NCBI RefSeq assembly: GCF_002934685.1
Contig: NZ_NKHL01000091.1
Coordinates: forward strand, 1 to 64,000
Direction: 5' to 3'
Source of the DNA: Pseudomonas bohemica
GTDB taxonomy: Bacteria; Pseudomonadota; Gammaproteobacteria; Pseudomonadales; Pseudomonadaceae
DNA: 64,000 bases
The position numbers and the translations under genes were made by a program. The first letter of the stretch is position 1. Every line of letters starts with the position of its first letter. A model generated the notes under the pieces. The model searched no databases. It worked only from the letters and a program-made list of their open reading frames with translations, and was not told the DNA's origin. Shown piece after piece: positions 43,452-53,229 of this stretch.

Positions 43452-44852
43452 TCACGCCTGGGTCGTATGCCCCCCAGCACCCATCGCAGCCTGCCGCAGC
43501 GCCTCGGACCGGGTCGGGTGAGGGTGGCAGGTCAGGGCAATATCTTCGGCCGACGCCGCAAATTCCATCGCCACGCAGTACTCGGCAATCATCTCGCTCA
43601 CGCTCGGCCCTACCAGATGCACACCGAGGATTTCGTCGGTTTTTTCATCGGCCAGCACTTTGGCAAAGCCATCGGTCTCGTGATTGACCTTGGCCCGGCT
43701 GTTGGCGCTAAACGGGAATTTTCCGACCTTGTAAGCGCGACCTTCCTCCTTCAATTGCTCCTCGGTCTTACCGACACTGGCCAGCTCCGGCCAGGTGTAA
43801 ATTACGTTCGGGATCAGGTTGTAATTCAGCTCGCCTTTCTTGCCGACGATTCGCTCAACGCACACCGCTGCTTCGTCTTCAGCCTTGTGCGCCAGCATCG
43901 GGCCTGACGTGACGTCACCGATAACCCAGATTCCGTCCACGGATGTGCGATGGCCCTTGTTGGCCAATACGCCGCGCTTATCCACCTCAAGGCCCACGGT
44001 TTCCAGACCCAGACCCTTCGTCACCGGCCGACGGCCAATAGAGACGAGCACGTAGTCCGCTTCGATCACCTCGGCGTCACCGCCCGCAGCCGGTTCGATC
44101 GTCAGGCTCACGCCTGCTTCACTGGCAACGGCCGAGGTCACTTTGGAGCTGAGCTTGAAGTTCATGCCCTGCCGCGACAACGAGCGATGCAGCGTTTTAC
44201 CGGTCTCCAGATCCGAGCCATGCGCCACATGATCCAGAAACTCAACGACGGTAACTTTGGCGCCCAGCCGACGCCACACCGAGCCCAACTCCAGACCGAT
44301 TACGCCAGCACCAATCACCACCAGATGCTTGGGCACTTCACTCAACGACAGTGCGCCGGTTGAATCGAGGATGCGTTTGTTGTCGATGGTCACCCCCGGC
44401 AAAGGCGTTGGCTCGGAGCCGGTGGCGATGATGATGTCCTTGGCGGTCAGTTCGGTTTGCCCGCCGCCGGCGTCCGTGACGATGACCTTGCCGGGGCCTG
44501 CGAGACGCCCCCAGCCCTTGATCCATTCGGCCTTGTATTTGCGAAACAGAAACTCGATGCCCTTCGTCAGCCCGGTCACGCTCTCGACTTTCTGCGCCAT
44601 CATCTGCGCCAGGTTCAACGTCGGGCTGCCCTCAATGCCGAGCTTCTTGAACTCCTCACCCGTCGCCGCTTCGTAGAGTTCGGAGGCATGCAGCAGGGAT
44701 TTGGAGGGGATGCAGCCGACGTTCAGGCACGTGCCGCCCAGGGTTTCCCGACCTTCGACGCAGGCGACCTTCAGACCCTTTTGCCCGGCATGAATGGCTG
44801 CGTTATAGCCGCCTGGGCCGCCGCCGATGATCACAACGTCATAGTTACGCAT
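43452..44852 (-). CDS. lpd: Dihydrolipoamide dehydrogenase (LPD-3-like)
   Basis: This 466-residue FAD flavoprotein is the E3 component that reoxidises dihydrolipoamide in 2-oxo-acid dehydrogenase or glycine-cleavage complexes. It has the FAD motif VVIIGGGPGGYNAAIHAG, redox disulphide GGTCLNVGCIPSK, NAD motif VVIGAGVIGLELGSVWRRLG and C-terminal base HPHPTRSEAL. Length and monocistronic setting fit Pseudomonas LPD-3, not the operon-encoded LpdG or LpdV. AGGAG precedes the ATG. Confidence 0.93.
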   Translation of the reverse strand: MRNYDVVIIGGGPGGYNAAIHAGQKGLKVACVEGRETLGGTCLNVGCIPSKSLLHASELYEAATGEEFKKLGIEGSPTLNLAQMMAQKVESVTGLTKGIEFLFRKYKAEWIKGWGRLAGPGKVIVTDAGGGQTELTAKDIIIATGSEPTPLPGVTIDNKRILDSTGALSLSEVPKHLVVIGAGVIGLELGSVWRRLGAKVTVVEFLDHVAHGSDLETGKTLHRSLSRQGMNFKLSSKVTSAVASEAGVSLTIEPAAGGDAEVIEADYVLVSIGRRPVTKGLGLETVGLEVDKRGVLANKGHRTSVDGIWVIGDVTSGPMLAHKAEDEAAVCVERIVGKKGELNYNLIPNVIYTWPELASVGKTEEQLKEEGRAYKVGKFPFSANSRAKVNHETDGFAKVLADEKTDEILGVHLVGPSVSEMIAEYCVAMEFAASAEDIALTCHPHPTRSEALRQAAMGAGGHTTQA

Positions 44853-45643
44853 GAGTGCACTCCTGAAGAAAAAATCGACAATGGAGGGAAGCGTAGACCT
44901 CCCTCCGCAAATGTCCCGAAAGATCCAAGACGAGAAAAATTACGATCGTAATATCAAGTCAGGAGGGAATGAAGGTCAAGCTCAGGCTTTTCAAGGCGCA
45001 CATTCAGGAATAACAACAGGCTGTGGATAAGATGTTGGCAGGTTGTATGTAAGCTGTTGAAACAGTCATGAACCAGCATCCATAGCGGGATCAGCACGAC
45101 GATCCAGGGGCTAAAAGCGAGTGCAGCGACGAGCCCGCCGACCGCCACTTAAATAAGCCCGGCGCGCCGTCACATGGACTGCACGCACCCCGTCATCGAA
45201 CAGGATTCTGACCACCGGGTGCAGCAATTTTTGCAGCCAGTTTTTGAGTATGGTCAGCATGATCGCGGGCCCACTGCCTGTGGATAACTTCCGGGGAGCA
45301 CAGTGCAAGTTGGAGACCATGCAGCAGGGGTGATTGCCTGCGATCAGCAGAGTGTCCGCTGGAGATAACGCGGCAGTTAAACCCAATCGCGGCGAGCGCG
45401 CTCCTACAGCGGAGTGGGGAAAGCAGGCGTCGAGGAGTTCATGAGCAGCCAACCTGTCTGCAGCCTGTCTGGGTGAATAAATCGTCATGTCCGGGTGCGA
45501 TTACCAGACGAAAATTTCACGACTTCTGTTATATCGTAACGCCCTGTGAATCTACCGTTCGGGCTGTTTCCCGAGTGGCGAACAGCTCAAGCAGCGGACA
45601 GGAAGGGTGATGACTACAGCGTTCGGCAAGTTCTGGAGTATCG
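44853..45643. other. Long gap with two DnaA-box matches and a REP sequence
   Basis: About 790 bases. A leftward hydrophobic reading at 44954-45148 (VAVGGLVAALAFSPWIVVLI) and another frame before it (45260-45150; LTILKNWLQKLLHPVVRILF) could be one small frameshifted membrane-protein gene, but neither has a ribosome-binding site. TTATCCACA matches are at 45022 and 45279. A REP sequence (CGCGGCGAGCGCGCTCCTACAG) is at about 45388-45409. Confidence 0.4.
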
Positions 45644-47608
45644 ATGCGGGTTGATCTGGATGGTGAAGGTGCAACACCTGCAACCTTGCCGAGATTTCAG
45701 CGTGCGAGCTTTCAGGCGCGTCGCTTGTCGCGACTGACCTACGTGCTGGGCGGCTTGGGCGTGATCGGCTTGGTGGTCTCGCTGTTCGTCGACCTGTTTT
45801 CACCCAATTCCCTGTGGACGGCGGTGCTCACCAATAGTGCCGCAAGCTTGCTGGTGCTGGCCTCGGCACTGCAATCGGCCCAGGTGGTTGCCCTATGGCG
45901 GGCGCGGGTTATCGCACCCGATGAGGTGGCGATTTCATCAGAAGAGCCCATCGCTGCCGAAGAACAGGGCTGGTACGACCGCCTGCTCACGCGCATTGGC
46001 GGGGCAGGGACTTCGATGGTCGGCCAGATCGGCGCGCCGGTGTTCTGGCTGGCAGGCTGGGCGCTGCTGGCGCTGATCAGTATTTCGATGATCTGGAACC
46101 TCGCGTTGATCGGCACCAATGTCGGCCTGACGGGCAGCGTGGCAGGCGGTTTGCTGCTGCTGATCGGTTTTGGCCTGTTGGTGCTGGAGCGCCAACTCAG
46201 CAACGAATCCGAAGCGAGCTGGCCCGAAGCCGAACAATTGGCGCAGATCGCGCGAGGGGCGATCGGCACGTTGCTGATCGCCGCGTTCTGCCTGTTCTTT
46301 TCTTCGGCGGACCGAGTCTGGCCGGCCCGGTTGGCGGTCCTGACCGGCCTGCTGCCGGGGCTGGTGGCTGCCGAGTTGCTGATTCGCGCGCTGCTGTCGA
46401 TTTTCAGTCCGCGCAACGGGCGCCTCGAGCCGCGCCTGGTCGCCAGCAGTTTCGGTGCCGGCCTGCTACGTTGGCCGCCGCGCCCGCTGATGGCCCTGCA
46501 GAACGAATTGCACAACCGCTTCGGCATCGACCTGCGGCAGATCTGGGCGTTTACCTACATGCGGCGGGCGTTTCTGCCGGTGATGGCGGTCATTGTTGCC
46601 CTCGGCTGGGCGCTGAGTGGCGTGCACGAGATCCCAATGCAAGGTCGTGGGATCTATGAACGTTTCGGCAAGCCGATCGAAGTCATGGGGCCGGGCCTGC
46701 ACGCAGGTCTGCCGTGGCCGTTCGGCACAGTCTTGCCGGTCGAGAACGGCGTAGTTCATGAACTGGCGACCAGCGTGTCGGACGGCGCCAGCGCCGAGCG
46801 TGCGCTGGACCCTGCCGAAGGTCCGCCCCCTGCCGTGGCCAATCGTTTGTGGGACGCCACGCACATCAATGATAAGTCGCAGGTGATCGCCAGCGGCTCG
46901 GGGGACAAGCAGAGCTTCCAGATCGTCAACATGGACGTGCGCTTCGTTTACCGCATCGGTCTGGACGATCAGTCCGCCATGGCCGCGATCTACAACAGCG
47001 CCGACATTCCGAGCCTGATTCGCAGCACCGCCAGCCGCGTTCTGGTTCATGATTTCGCCTCGCGCACTCTTGATGAGTTGCTCGGCGAACAGCGTAGCGA
47101 TCTGGCCGCCGACATCGGTAATGCCGTCGCCCGAGACCTGAAGAAGCTCGACAGCGGCGTGGAAATCCTCGCCACCGTGGTTGAGTCGATTCACCCGCCG
47201 GCCGGTGCTGCCAATGCTTATCACGCGGTGCAAGCGGCGCAGATCAGCGCTCAGGCGCTCATTTCTCGCGAGCGCGGTGCGGCGGCCGACCAGGCCAACC
47301 TTGCGCAGTTGCACGCCAGCATCGCTCACGATCAGGCAGCGGCCAATTCACGTGAAACCATGGCCAACGCCCAAAGTGCTGACCTGAGCTTCAACGCGGA
47401 GCAACAGGGTTATGCCAAGGCCGGTCAGGCATTTCTGCTGGAGCAGTATTTAAGCCAGCTGATCCAAGGCATGACCCACGCCAAGTTGCTGGTTCTGGAT
47501 CACCGTTTGGGCGGCACCAGCGCGCCCACCATCGATCTGCGTTCTTTTACCCTCCCGGTCGACCCTGCGGCGTCGCCAAAGTCGGCTGAACAGCCAATGG
47601 CTGAATAA
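45644..47608 (+). CDS. SPFH/HflK-like membrane protein with multi-helix N-terminus
   Basis: This 654-residue protein has five or six membrane segments in the first ~330 residues and a C-terminal SPFH (band-7) domain from about 335: GIYERFGKPIEVMGPGLHAG, VDVRFVYRIGLDDQS-like MDVRFVYRIGLDDQSAMAAI, then a long alanine-rich helix (about 520-610). HflK/HflC proteins form cages around the FtsH protease, but they are normally about 330-400 residues with one helix, so the extended membrane part is unusual. GGAG lies eight bases before ATG 45644. First gene of a four-gene operon ending in a metal ATPase. Confidence 0.78.
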   Translation: MRVDLDGEGATPATLPRFQRASFQARRLSRLTYVLGGLGVIGLVVSLFVDLFSPNSLWTAVLTNSAASLLVLASALQSAQVVALWRARVIAPDEVAISSEEPIAAEEQGWYDRLLTRIGGAGTSMVGQIGAPVFWLAGWALLALISISMIWNLALIGTNVGLTGSVAGGLLLLIGFGLLVLERQLSNESEASWPEAEQLAQIARGAIGTLLIAAFCLFFSSADRVWPARLAVLTGLLPGLVAAELLIRALLSIFSPRNGRLEPRLVASSFGAGLLRWPPRPLMALQNELHNRFGIDLRQIWAFTYMRRAFLPVMAVIVALGWALSGVHEIPMQGRGIYERFGKPIEVMGPGLHAGLPWPFGTVLPVENGVVHELATSVSDGASAERALDPAEGPPPAVANRLWDATHINDKSQVIASGSGDKQSFQIVNMDVRFVYRIGLDDQSAMAAIYNSADIPSLIRSTASRVLVHDFASRTLDELLGEQRSDLAADIGNAVARDLKKLDSGVEILATVVESIHPPAGAANAYHAVQAAQISAQALISRERGAAADQANLAQLHASIAHDQAAANSRETMANAQSADLSFNAEQQGYAKAGQAFLLEQYLSQLIQGMTHAKLLVLDHRLGGTSAPTIDLRSFTLPVDPAASPKSAEQPMAE

Positions 47609-47619
47609 GGAGTCGTCCC

Positions 47620-48666
47620 TTGAGTCTGTTTCATTCCCACGATCATCACGACCATGCAGGTCACGACCACGGCCATGGCGGGCATCATCATGGTCATCAC
47701 CACCACGGCGAAGCGGCAGGCCCGGCGGGTTTTCCGTGGCGTCGTGCAGCGCTGGCGGCGGTGCTGATCGCATTCGCGGTGGCCGCAGCGAGCCTGGTTC
47801 AAGTGCGCTCCGGCGAGGCGACCGTGATCACTCGCTTCGGCAATCCCGCCCGCGTGCTGCTCGACCCCGGCCTGAGCTGGCGTTGGCCTGCGCCGTTCGA
47901 GGCGGCCATTCCCGTGGACCTGCGATTGCGCACCACCTCAAGCGGTCTGCAGGATGTCGGCACTCGCGATGGCCTGCGCATCATCGTCCAGGCCTACGTT
48001 GCCTGGCAGGTGCAGGGCGATCCTGACAACGTGAAGCGCTTCATGCGCGCCGTGCAGAACCAGCCTGACGAAGCGGCGCGGCAGATCCGTACCTTCGTCG
48101 GGTCAGCGCTGGAGACCACGGCCGCCAGCTTCGACTTGTCGAGCCTGATCAACACCGACGCCAATCAGGTGCGCATCGCCGACTTCGAGAATCAGCTGCG
48201 TCAGCAGATCGACAAGCAATTGCTGACCACTTATGGGGTGCGCGTCCTGCAAGTGGGTATCGAGCGTCTGACGCTGCCCTCGGTGACCCTCAACGCGACC
48301 GTCGACCGGATGCGCGCCGAGCGCGAAACCATCGCCACCGAACGCACGGCCATCGGCAAGCGCGAAGCGGCGCAAATCCGCTCCGCCGCCGAACGCGACG
48401 CGCGCATCGTCGAAGCGGACGCCACAGTCAAGGCCGCCGATATCGAAGCGCAGTCCCGTGTCGAAGCCGCCCTGATCTACGGCCGCGCGTACGCCAGCTC
48501 CCCGCAGCTGTACAACCTGCTGCGCTCGCTGGACACCCTGGGTACGGTTGTCGGCCCGACCACCAAGTTGATTCTGCGCACCGATGCCGCGCCGTTCCGC
48601 GTGCTGGTGGATGGCCCTCCGAGCCTGGATGCTAAGCAGGACGGCAAGGCTGGAACGCTGCCATGA
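47620..48666 (+). CDS. SPFH/HflC-like protein with His-rich N-terminus
   Basis: The 348-residue protein opens with a histidine-rich cytoplasmic tail (about 5-30; HSHDHHDHAGHDHGHGGHHH), one membrane helix (about 43-62), then an SPFH domain: VITRFGNPARVLLDPGLSWR, VQAYVAWQVQGDPDNVKRFM, VLQVGIERLTLPSVTLNATV and a charged coiled coil (about 225-290). The His tail could bind Zn, Ni or Cu. It ends four bases into the start of the next SPFH gene (ATGA). Confidence 0.8.
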   Translation: MSLFHSHDHHDHAGHDHGHGGHHHGHHHHGEAAGPAGFPWRRAALAAVLIAFAVAAASLVQVRSGEATVITRFGNPARVLLDPGLSWRWPAPFEAAIPVDLRLRTTSSGLQDVGTRDGLRIIVQAYVAWQVQGDPDNVKRFMRAVQNQPDEAARQIRTFVGSALETTAASFDLSSLINTDANQVRIADFENQLRQQIDKQLLTTYGVRVLQVGIERLTLPSVTLNATVDRMRAERETIATERTAIGKREAAQIRSAAERDARIVEADATVKAADIEAQSRVEAALIYGRAYASSPQLYNLLRSLDTLGTVVGPTTKLILRTDAAPFRVLVDGPPSLDAKQDGKAGTLP

Positions 48667-49730
48667 GTGAACAGGACTCGATACCGATCGAGCGCCCGGC
48701 AGTCAACAGCCCTTGGCTGCAGGCCAGCCGCCTGGCCTTCCTTGGGTTGTACGTGGTGACATTGCTGGCGGCCGTCGGCTGGGCGGTGTCCAACGTGCGG
48801 CAGATCGATCCGCAGAACCGCGCTGTGGTGTTCCGTTTCGGCGAGCTGGATCGCGTACAGAACGCCGGTTTATTGCTGGCCTGGCCGCAGCCGTTCGAAC
48901 AGGTGGTGCTGCTGCCTTCGGCGGATCGCGTGATCGAGCGTCACGTGGAAACGTTGTTGCGCTCGCCAACTGCACTGGCCGCAGACAAGGTCACCAGCTT
49001 CGCCACGCCGATGAGCGATGCCTTGGCGGGCTCGGGCTACCTGCTGACCGGCGATGCCGGGGTCGTACAGCTGGATGTGACGGCGTACTACAAGGTCACC
49101 GATCCGCGTGAGTTCGTGCTGCAAGGCGAGCATGTACTGCCGGCGCTGGATCGGCTGGTCAATCGCAGCGCGGTCAGCCTGACGGCGGCGCGGGACCTGG
49201 ACACCATTCTCGTAGCACGGCCTGAGCTGGTCGGCTCCGACAGCCAATCCGCCGAGCGCCGCGAACGTCTGCGCGGCGACCTGGTGCAGGGCATCAACAA
49301 GCGTCTCGAAGAATTGACCCACACCGGCGCAGGACTCGGCGTCGAGGTAGTACGGGTGGACGTGCAGTCCAGTCTGCCTGCCGCTGCGGTCAATGCTTTC
49401 AACGCCGTTCTGACCGCCAGCCAACAGGCCGATCAGGCGGTGGCCAATGCGCGCACCGACGCAGAAAAACAGAACCAGACCGCCAATCAACAGGCCGATC
49501 GCACCCTCCAAGTCGCCCATGCCCAAGCGTCCGAACGATTGGCCAAGGCGCAGACTGACACCGCTGCCGTAACGGGGTTGGCGCAATCAATTCAGAACCA
49601 GAGCGACCCCGGCCTGTTGCTGCGCATCTACCGCGAGCGCGTGCCTGGAATTCTCAAGCAGGCCGGGTCGGTGACGACGGTCGATCCCCATGACGATTCA
49701 CGCCTGATCATTCAGGGGGCTGACAAATGA
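48663..49730 (+). CDS. SPFH/HflK-like membrane protein
   Basis: The third SPFH protein (355 residues) has one N-terminal helix (about 25-45), then VVFRFGELDRVQNAGLLLAW, VQLDVTAYYKVTDPREFVLQ and an alanine/glutamine-rich coiled coil (about 235-310). It overlaps both neighbours by four bases (ATGA), so the three SPFH proteins and the ATPase are made together and may form one membrane assembly. Confidence 0.8.
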   Translation: MSEQDSIPIERPAVNSPWLQASRLAFLGLYVVTLLAAVGWAVSNVRQIDPQNRAVVFRFGELDRVQNAGLLLAWPQPFEQVVLLPSADRVIERHVETLLRSPTALAADKVTSFATPMSDALAGSGYLLTGDAGVVQLDVTAYYKVTDPREFVLQGEHVLPALDRLVNRSAVSLTAARDLDTILVARPELVGSDSQSAERRERLRGDLVQGINKRLEELTHTGAGLGVEVVRVDVQSSLPAAAVNAFNAVLTASQQADQAVANARTDAEKQNQTANQQADRTLQVAHAQASERLAKAQTDTAAVTGLAQSIQNQSDPGLLLRIYRERVPGILKQAGSVTTVDPHDDSRLIIQGADK

Positions 49731-51670
49731 GTGGCGAAGCTGCACACACCCATGACCACGGCCACGCCGACGCTCCAGCGCCGGGCAGCATGCTGACCAG
49801 CAGTGAACAGCGCCGCGCCGCGCGGCAACTGACACTGGCGATGCTCGCATTGGGGCTGTTGGCGCTGGGGCTGGTCTGGCGTTTCTTTGCGCCTGAGCAG
49901 GTGGGCGTCAGCCAGTTGTTGTTGGGCGCAGCGTCCTTGCTGGTGGCGATTCCCGTGGTCAGCGCTGGCTGGCACAGCCTGCGTTACCCGAGTCTGCACG
50001 GCATCACCGATCAACTGATCGCGCTGGCGATGCTCGGCGCCTGGGCAACAGGCGATCTGATGACCGCCGCCTTGCTGCCGATCATCATGATCTTCGGGCA
50101 TGTGCTGGAAGAGCGCAGCGTCATTGGCTCACAGGAAGCGATTCAGGCGCTGGGCAAACTGACTCGCAGCCATGCGCGGTTGATCGCGGCCGATGGCTCG
50201 ATCCGCGAAGTGGATAACGGTTCGCTGGTGGCCGGCGATCGTGTCGAAGTCCGCGCCGGTGACCGGGTACCTGCCGATGGTCTGGTGATGTCTGGTCAAG
50301 CCAGTCTCGACACCGCACCGATCACAGGCGAGTCGGTACCGCTGGAGGCGCGTGCGGGCATGGAAGTGTTTGGCGGCGCGATCAACCTTGATGGTCTGTT
50401 GCGTATTGAAGTGACACGCATCGGTAACGAGTCGACGCTGGGCAACGTCATCGCGCTGATGCAAAACGCTGAACGCTCAAAGCCGCCGATCACCCGCGTG
50501 CTTGAACGCTACGCGGGCAGCTACATGGTCTTGGTGTTGTTAATCGCAGCTGTCACTTGGTTCATCACCAACAATGCTCAGGCGATGCTCGCGGTATTGG
50601 TGGCCGCCTGTCCTTGTGCGTTGGTGCTGTCGGCGCCTGCCACAGCGATTGCGGGGATCGCCGTCGCTGCACGCCACGGCATCCTGATTCGCAGCTCGGC
50701 GTTTCTCGAAGAGCTGGCCGACCTCACCTCGCTGGTGGTCGACAAGACCGGTACCCTGACCTACGGCAGCCTGCGCCTGCAATCAGTGCAGGCAGACGAG
50801 GGCGCTGACGATGACGTGATCGCGCTGGCCGCCAGCTTGGGTTCTGCCAGCAGCCACCCGGTCAGCCGCGCGCTGGCCGGGCTGGTGGACAAGGGTGATC
50901 TGCTGGCGCTGGAAGACATTCGCGAGCGTCAGGGCCTGGGTGTCGTCGCGCAGACGGTTCGTGGCGAAGCGGCGCTGGGTCGCCCGGAGCTGTTCGCGCA
51001 GCTGGGCATCGAGACCTCGCCAGTGCCCAACCACGATGGCCCGATTGCCGGGCTGGCGGTCGATGGCGTCTTCCTCGCCTGGCTCTTGCTGGCGGACAGC
51101 CTCAAGCCGGAAGCACGTCAGGCATTGAGCGAACTGCGCGATCTGGGCATGGGCCGCCAATTGCTGTTGACCGGTGACCGTCAGAGCGTCGCTGACAGCC
51201 TCGGGCATGAGGTGGGCATCAGCGACATCCATGCGCAGGCGTTGCCCGAAGACAAACTCAATCGGGTGATGGGCGAGATCAAGAACGGCTTCCGGCCAAT
51301 GGTCGTGGGCGACGGCATCAACGATTCGCTGGCGCTGAAGGCCGGCGTGGTTGGGGTCGCGATGGGGGCGGGCGGGGCGGACATCGCACTGGCCTCTTCC
51401 GATATTGTGCTGATTGGCAGCGATCTGCGTCGTCTGGGCACCTGCGTGCGCCTGAGCCGTCAATGTCGCTCGACACTTCAGGTCAACGTGATCATTGGCC
51501 TGGGCTGGACTCTGGCGATTGTCGCCTTGGCGGCATTTGGCGTGCTTGGCGCCGCGGGTGCGATGATCGCCGCCGTGTTGCACAACCTCAGTACGCTTCT
51601 GGTGTTGGGCAATGCGGGGCGTTTGCTGCGCTTCCACGAGCCGATCGCAAAATTTCACAATCGGTCCTAA
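49727..51670 (+). CDS. P1B-type metal-transporting ATPase with His-rich tail
   Basis: The 647-residue pump has an N-terminal tail HTHDHGHAD instead of a CxxC metal domain. It has membrane helices in pairs, actuator motif TGES, metal-site CPC in AACPCALVLSAPATA, phosphorylation site DKTGTLTYG, SSHPVSRAL (HP motif) and hinge GDGINDSLALKAG. CPC plus HP place it among Zn/Cd/Pb or Cu pumps. The missing CxxC domain, the His tail and the coupling to three SPFH genes are unusual. Metal specificity cannot be read from the sequence. Confidence 0.88.
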   Translation: MSGEAAHTHDHGHADAPAPGSMLTSSEQRRAARQLTLAMLALGLLALGLVWRFFAPEQVGVSQLLLGAASLLVAIPVVSAGWHSLRYPSLHGITDQLIALAMLGAWATGDLMTAALLPIIMIFGHVLEERSVIGSQEAIQALGKLTRSHARLIAADGSIREVDNGSLVAGDRVEVRAGDRVPADGLVMSGQASLDTAPITGESVPLEARAGMEVFGGAINLDGLLRIEVTRIGNESTLGNVIALMQNAERSKPPITRVLERYAGSYMVLVLLIAAVTWFITNNAQAMLAVLVAACPCALVLSAPATAIAGIAVAARHGILIRSSAFLEELADLTSLVVDKTGTLTYGSLRLQSVQADEGADDDVIALAASLGSASSHPVSRALAGLVDKGDLLALEDIRERQGLGVVAQTVRGEAALGRPELFAQLGIETSPVPNHDGPIAGLAVDGVFLAWLLLADSLKPEARQALSELRDLGMGRQLLLTGDRQSVADSLGHEVGISDIHAQALPEDKLNRVMGEIKNGFRPMVVGDGINDSLALKAGVVGVAMGAGGADIALASSDIVLIGSDLRRLGTCVRLSRQCRSTLQVNVIIGLGWTLAIVALAAFGVLGAAGAMIAAVLHNLSTLLVLGNAGRLLRFHEPIAKFHNRS

Positions 51671-51942
51671 CTCTTTGAATTCGGCGCTTTCTCTGAGAGT
51701 GCCGGGTTAGAGGCCTGCGCTAAGTATAAAAATTTGCTTGAGCTTTGAAGCACTCTGTAACAAATTACGGGAAGTCATGAAGAGGGTGCTCCATCGCAGG
51801 CTTCACATTGGCTCGTTCCTGGGCGCAACCCGGTAGTAGGTTCGTCGTCGTAATTCACAAAAGCCGATAGCCTGACGGTTCCTACGCTGGAGCCGGTTTT
51901 GGACTACCCTTTTCCGTGTTCCTGGATCAGGGGGTTTTCTCA

Positions 51943-53127
51943 ATGTTCGCGCAACTTCCACCGGCGTTACAGAAGCTTCACTTACCACTGCGACTTAAGC
52001 TCTGGGATGGCAATGAGGTCGAGCTGGGGGCTGACCCCAGCGTCACGATTGTCGTCAAGGATCCCTCGCTGGTGTCCGATTTCACGCACCCAAGTCTCGA
52101 TCTGCTGGGCAGCGCCTTTGTCGAGGGCCGTCTGGAGCTTGAGGGCTCGATCAGCGAAGTCATGCGCGTCTGCGACGAATTGACGGCAGCGCTGGTGGAC
52201 GAGGATGACGATGTCGTCCCGGTCCGCACGGAACACGACAAGGAAACCGACGCCAAGTCGATCTCTTACCATTACGACCTTTCCAACGATTTCTACCAGC
52301 TGTGGCTGGACAAGGAGATGGTCTACTCATGCGCCTATTTCAAGACCGGCAATGAAACGCTGGAGCAGGCGCAGCAGGATAAATTTCATCACCTATGCCG
52401 CAAGCTGCGCCTCAAGCCTGGCGAATACCTGCTCGACGTCGGTTGTGGTTGGGGAGGCCTGTCACGCTTTGCGGCTCGCGAGTATGGGGTGAAGGTGTTC
52501 GGTATCACCTTGAGCCGCGAGCAACTGGCGCTGGCGCAGGAGCGGGTCAAGGCCGAGGGCCTGGAAGATCAGGTCGAACTGCAACTGCTCGATTATCGCG
52601 ACCTGCCCCAGGATGGCCGGTTCGACAAGGTGGTGAGTGTCGGCATGTTTGAACACGTCGGCCATGCCAACCTCGACCTCTACGCCAAGTGCCTGTTCGG
52701 CGCGGTGAAGGAGGGCGGGCTGGTGATGAACCATGGCATCACTGCCAAGCACACGGATGGTCGTCCGGTAGGGCGCGGCGCTGGTGATTTCATCGACCGC
52801 TATGTGTTTCCCAATGGCGAGTTGCCGCATCTGGCAATGATCAGCGGGTTCATCAGTGAGGCCGGGCTGGAAGTGGTCGACGTGGAAAGCCTGCGGCTGC
52901 ACTACGCCAAGACCCTGGATCACTGGAGCGCCCGGCTTGAGCAGAAGCTGGACGTAGCGGCAGCGATGGTCCCTGAGCAGGCGTTGCGCATCTTCCGCCT
53001 TTATCTGGCGGGCTGTGCATATGCGTTCTCCAAGGGCTGGATCAACCTGCATCAGATTCTTGCGGTAAAACCCCATGCCGATGGCAGCCATGACTTGCCG
53101 CTGACGCGGGATGATTTGTACGTCTGA
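51943..53127 (+). CDS. cfa: Cyclopropane-fatty-acyl-phospholipid synthase
   Basis: This 394-residue SAM-dependent methyltransferase adds a methylene bridge to unsaturated phospholipid acyl chains at the inner membrane. The N-terminal lipid-binding part (to about 100) precedes ISYHYDLSNDFYQLWLDKEM, the SAM motif YLLDVGCGWGGLSRFAAREY, VVSVGMFEHVGHANLDLYAK and DFIDRYVFPNGELPH. ATG 51943 is chosen over an upstream in-frame start at 51916. The gene stands alone, with a 270-bp upstream gap that shows no recognisable element. Confidence 0.93.
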   Translation: MFAQLPPALQKLHLPLRLKLWDGNEVELGADPSVTIVVKDPSLVSDFTHPSLDLLGSAFVEGRLELEGSISEVMRVCDELTAALVDEDDDVVPVRTEHDKETDAKSISYHYDLSNDFYQLWLDKEMVYSCAYFKTGNETLEQAQQDKFHHLCRKLRLKPGEYLLDVGCGWGGLSRFAAREYGVKVFGITLSREQLALAQERVKAEGLEDQVELQLLDYRDLPQDGRFDKVVSVGMFEHVGHANLDLYAKCLFGAVKEGGLVMNHGITAKHTDGRPVGRGAGDFIDRYVFPNGELPHLAMISGFISEAGLEVVDVESLRLHYAKTLDHWSARLEQKLDVAAAMVPEQALRIFRLYLAGCAYAFSKGWINLHQILAVKPHADGSHDLPLTRDDLYV

Positions 53128-53133
53128 GACGGC

Positions 53134-53216
53134 CTGTAGGAGCGCTTGCCCGCGATTGCGATTGACCTGACGCCACTGCGTGCCTGGACTGACGCATTCG
53201 CCGACAAGCGCGCCGA
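53134..53216. repeat. REP element, with a degenerate inverted partner
   Basis: CTGTAGGAGCGCTTGCCCGC at about 53134-53153 is a classic Pseudomonas REP. A weak inverted partner TTCGCCGACAAGCGCGCCG follows at about 53198-53216. It lies between convergent cfa and cls. Confidence 0.7.
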
Positions 53217-53229
53217 CAACATGACGCCT

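Noticed and set aside
41675..43687. 670-codon rightward ORF across opgD
   Set aside because: It runs antisense through opgD and into lpd, has shadow-type composition and shows no domain.
45739..46527. 262-codon leftward ORF over the first SPFH gene
   Set aside because: Low-complexity Ser/Pro/Arg-rich shadow of the membrane-protein gene.
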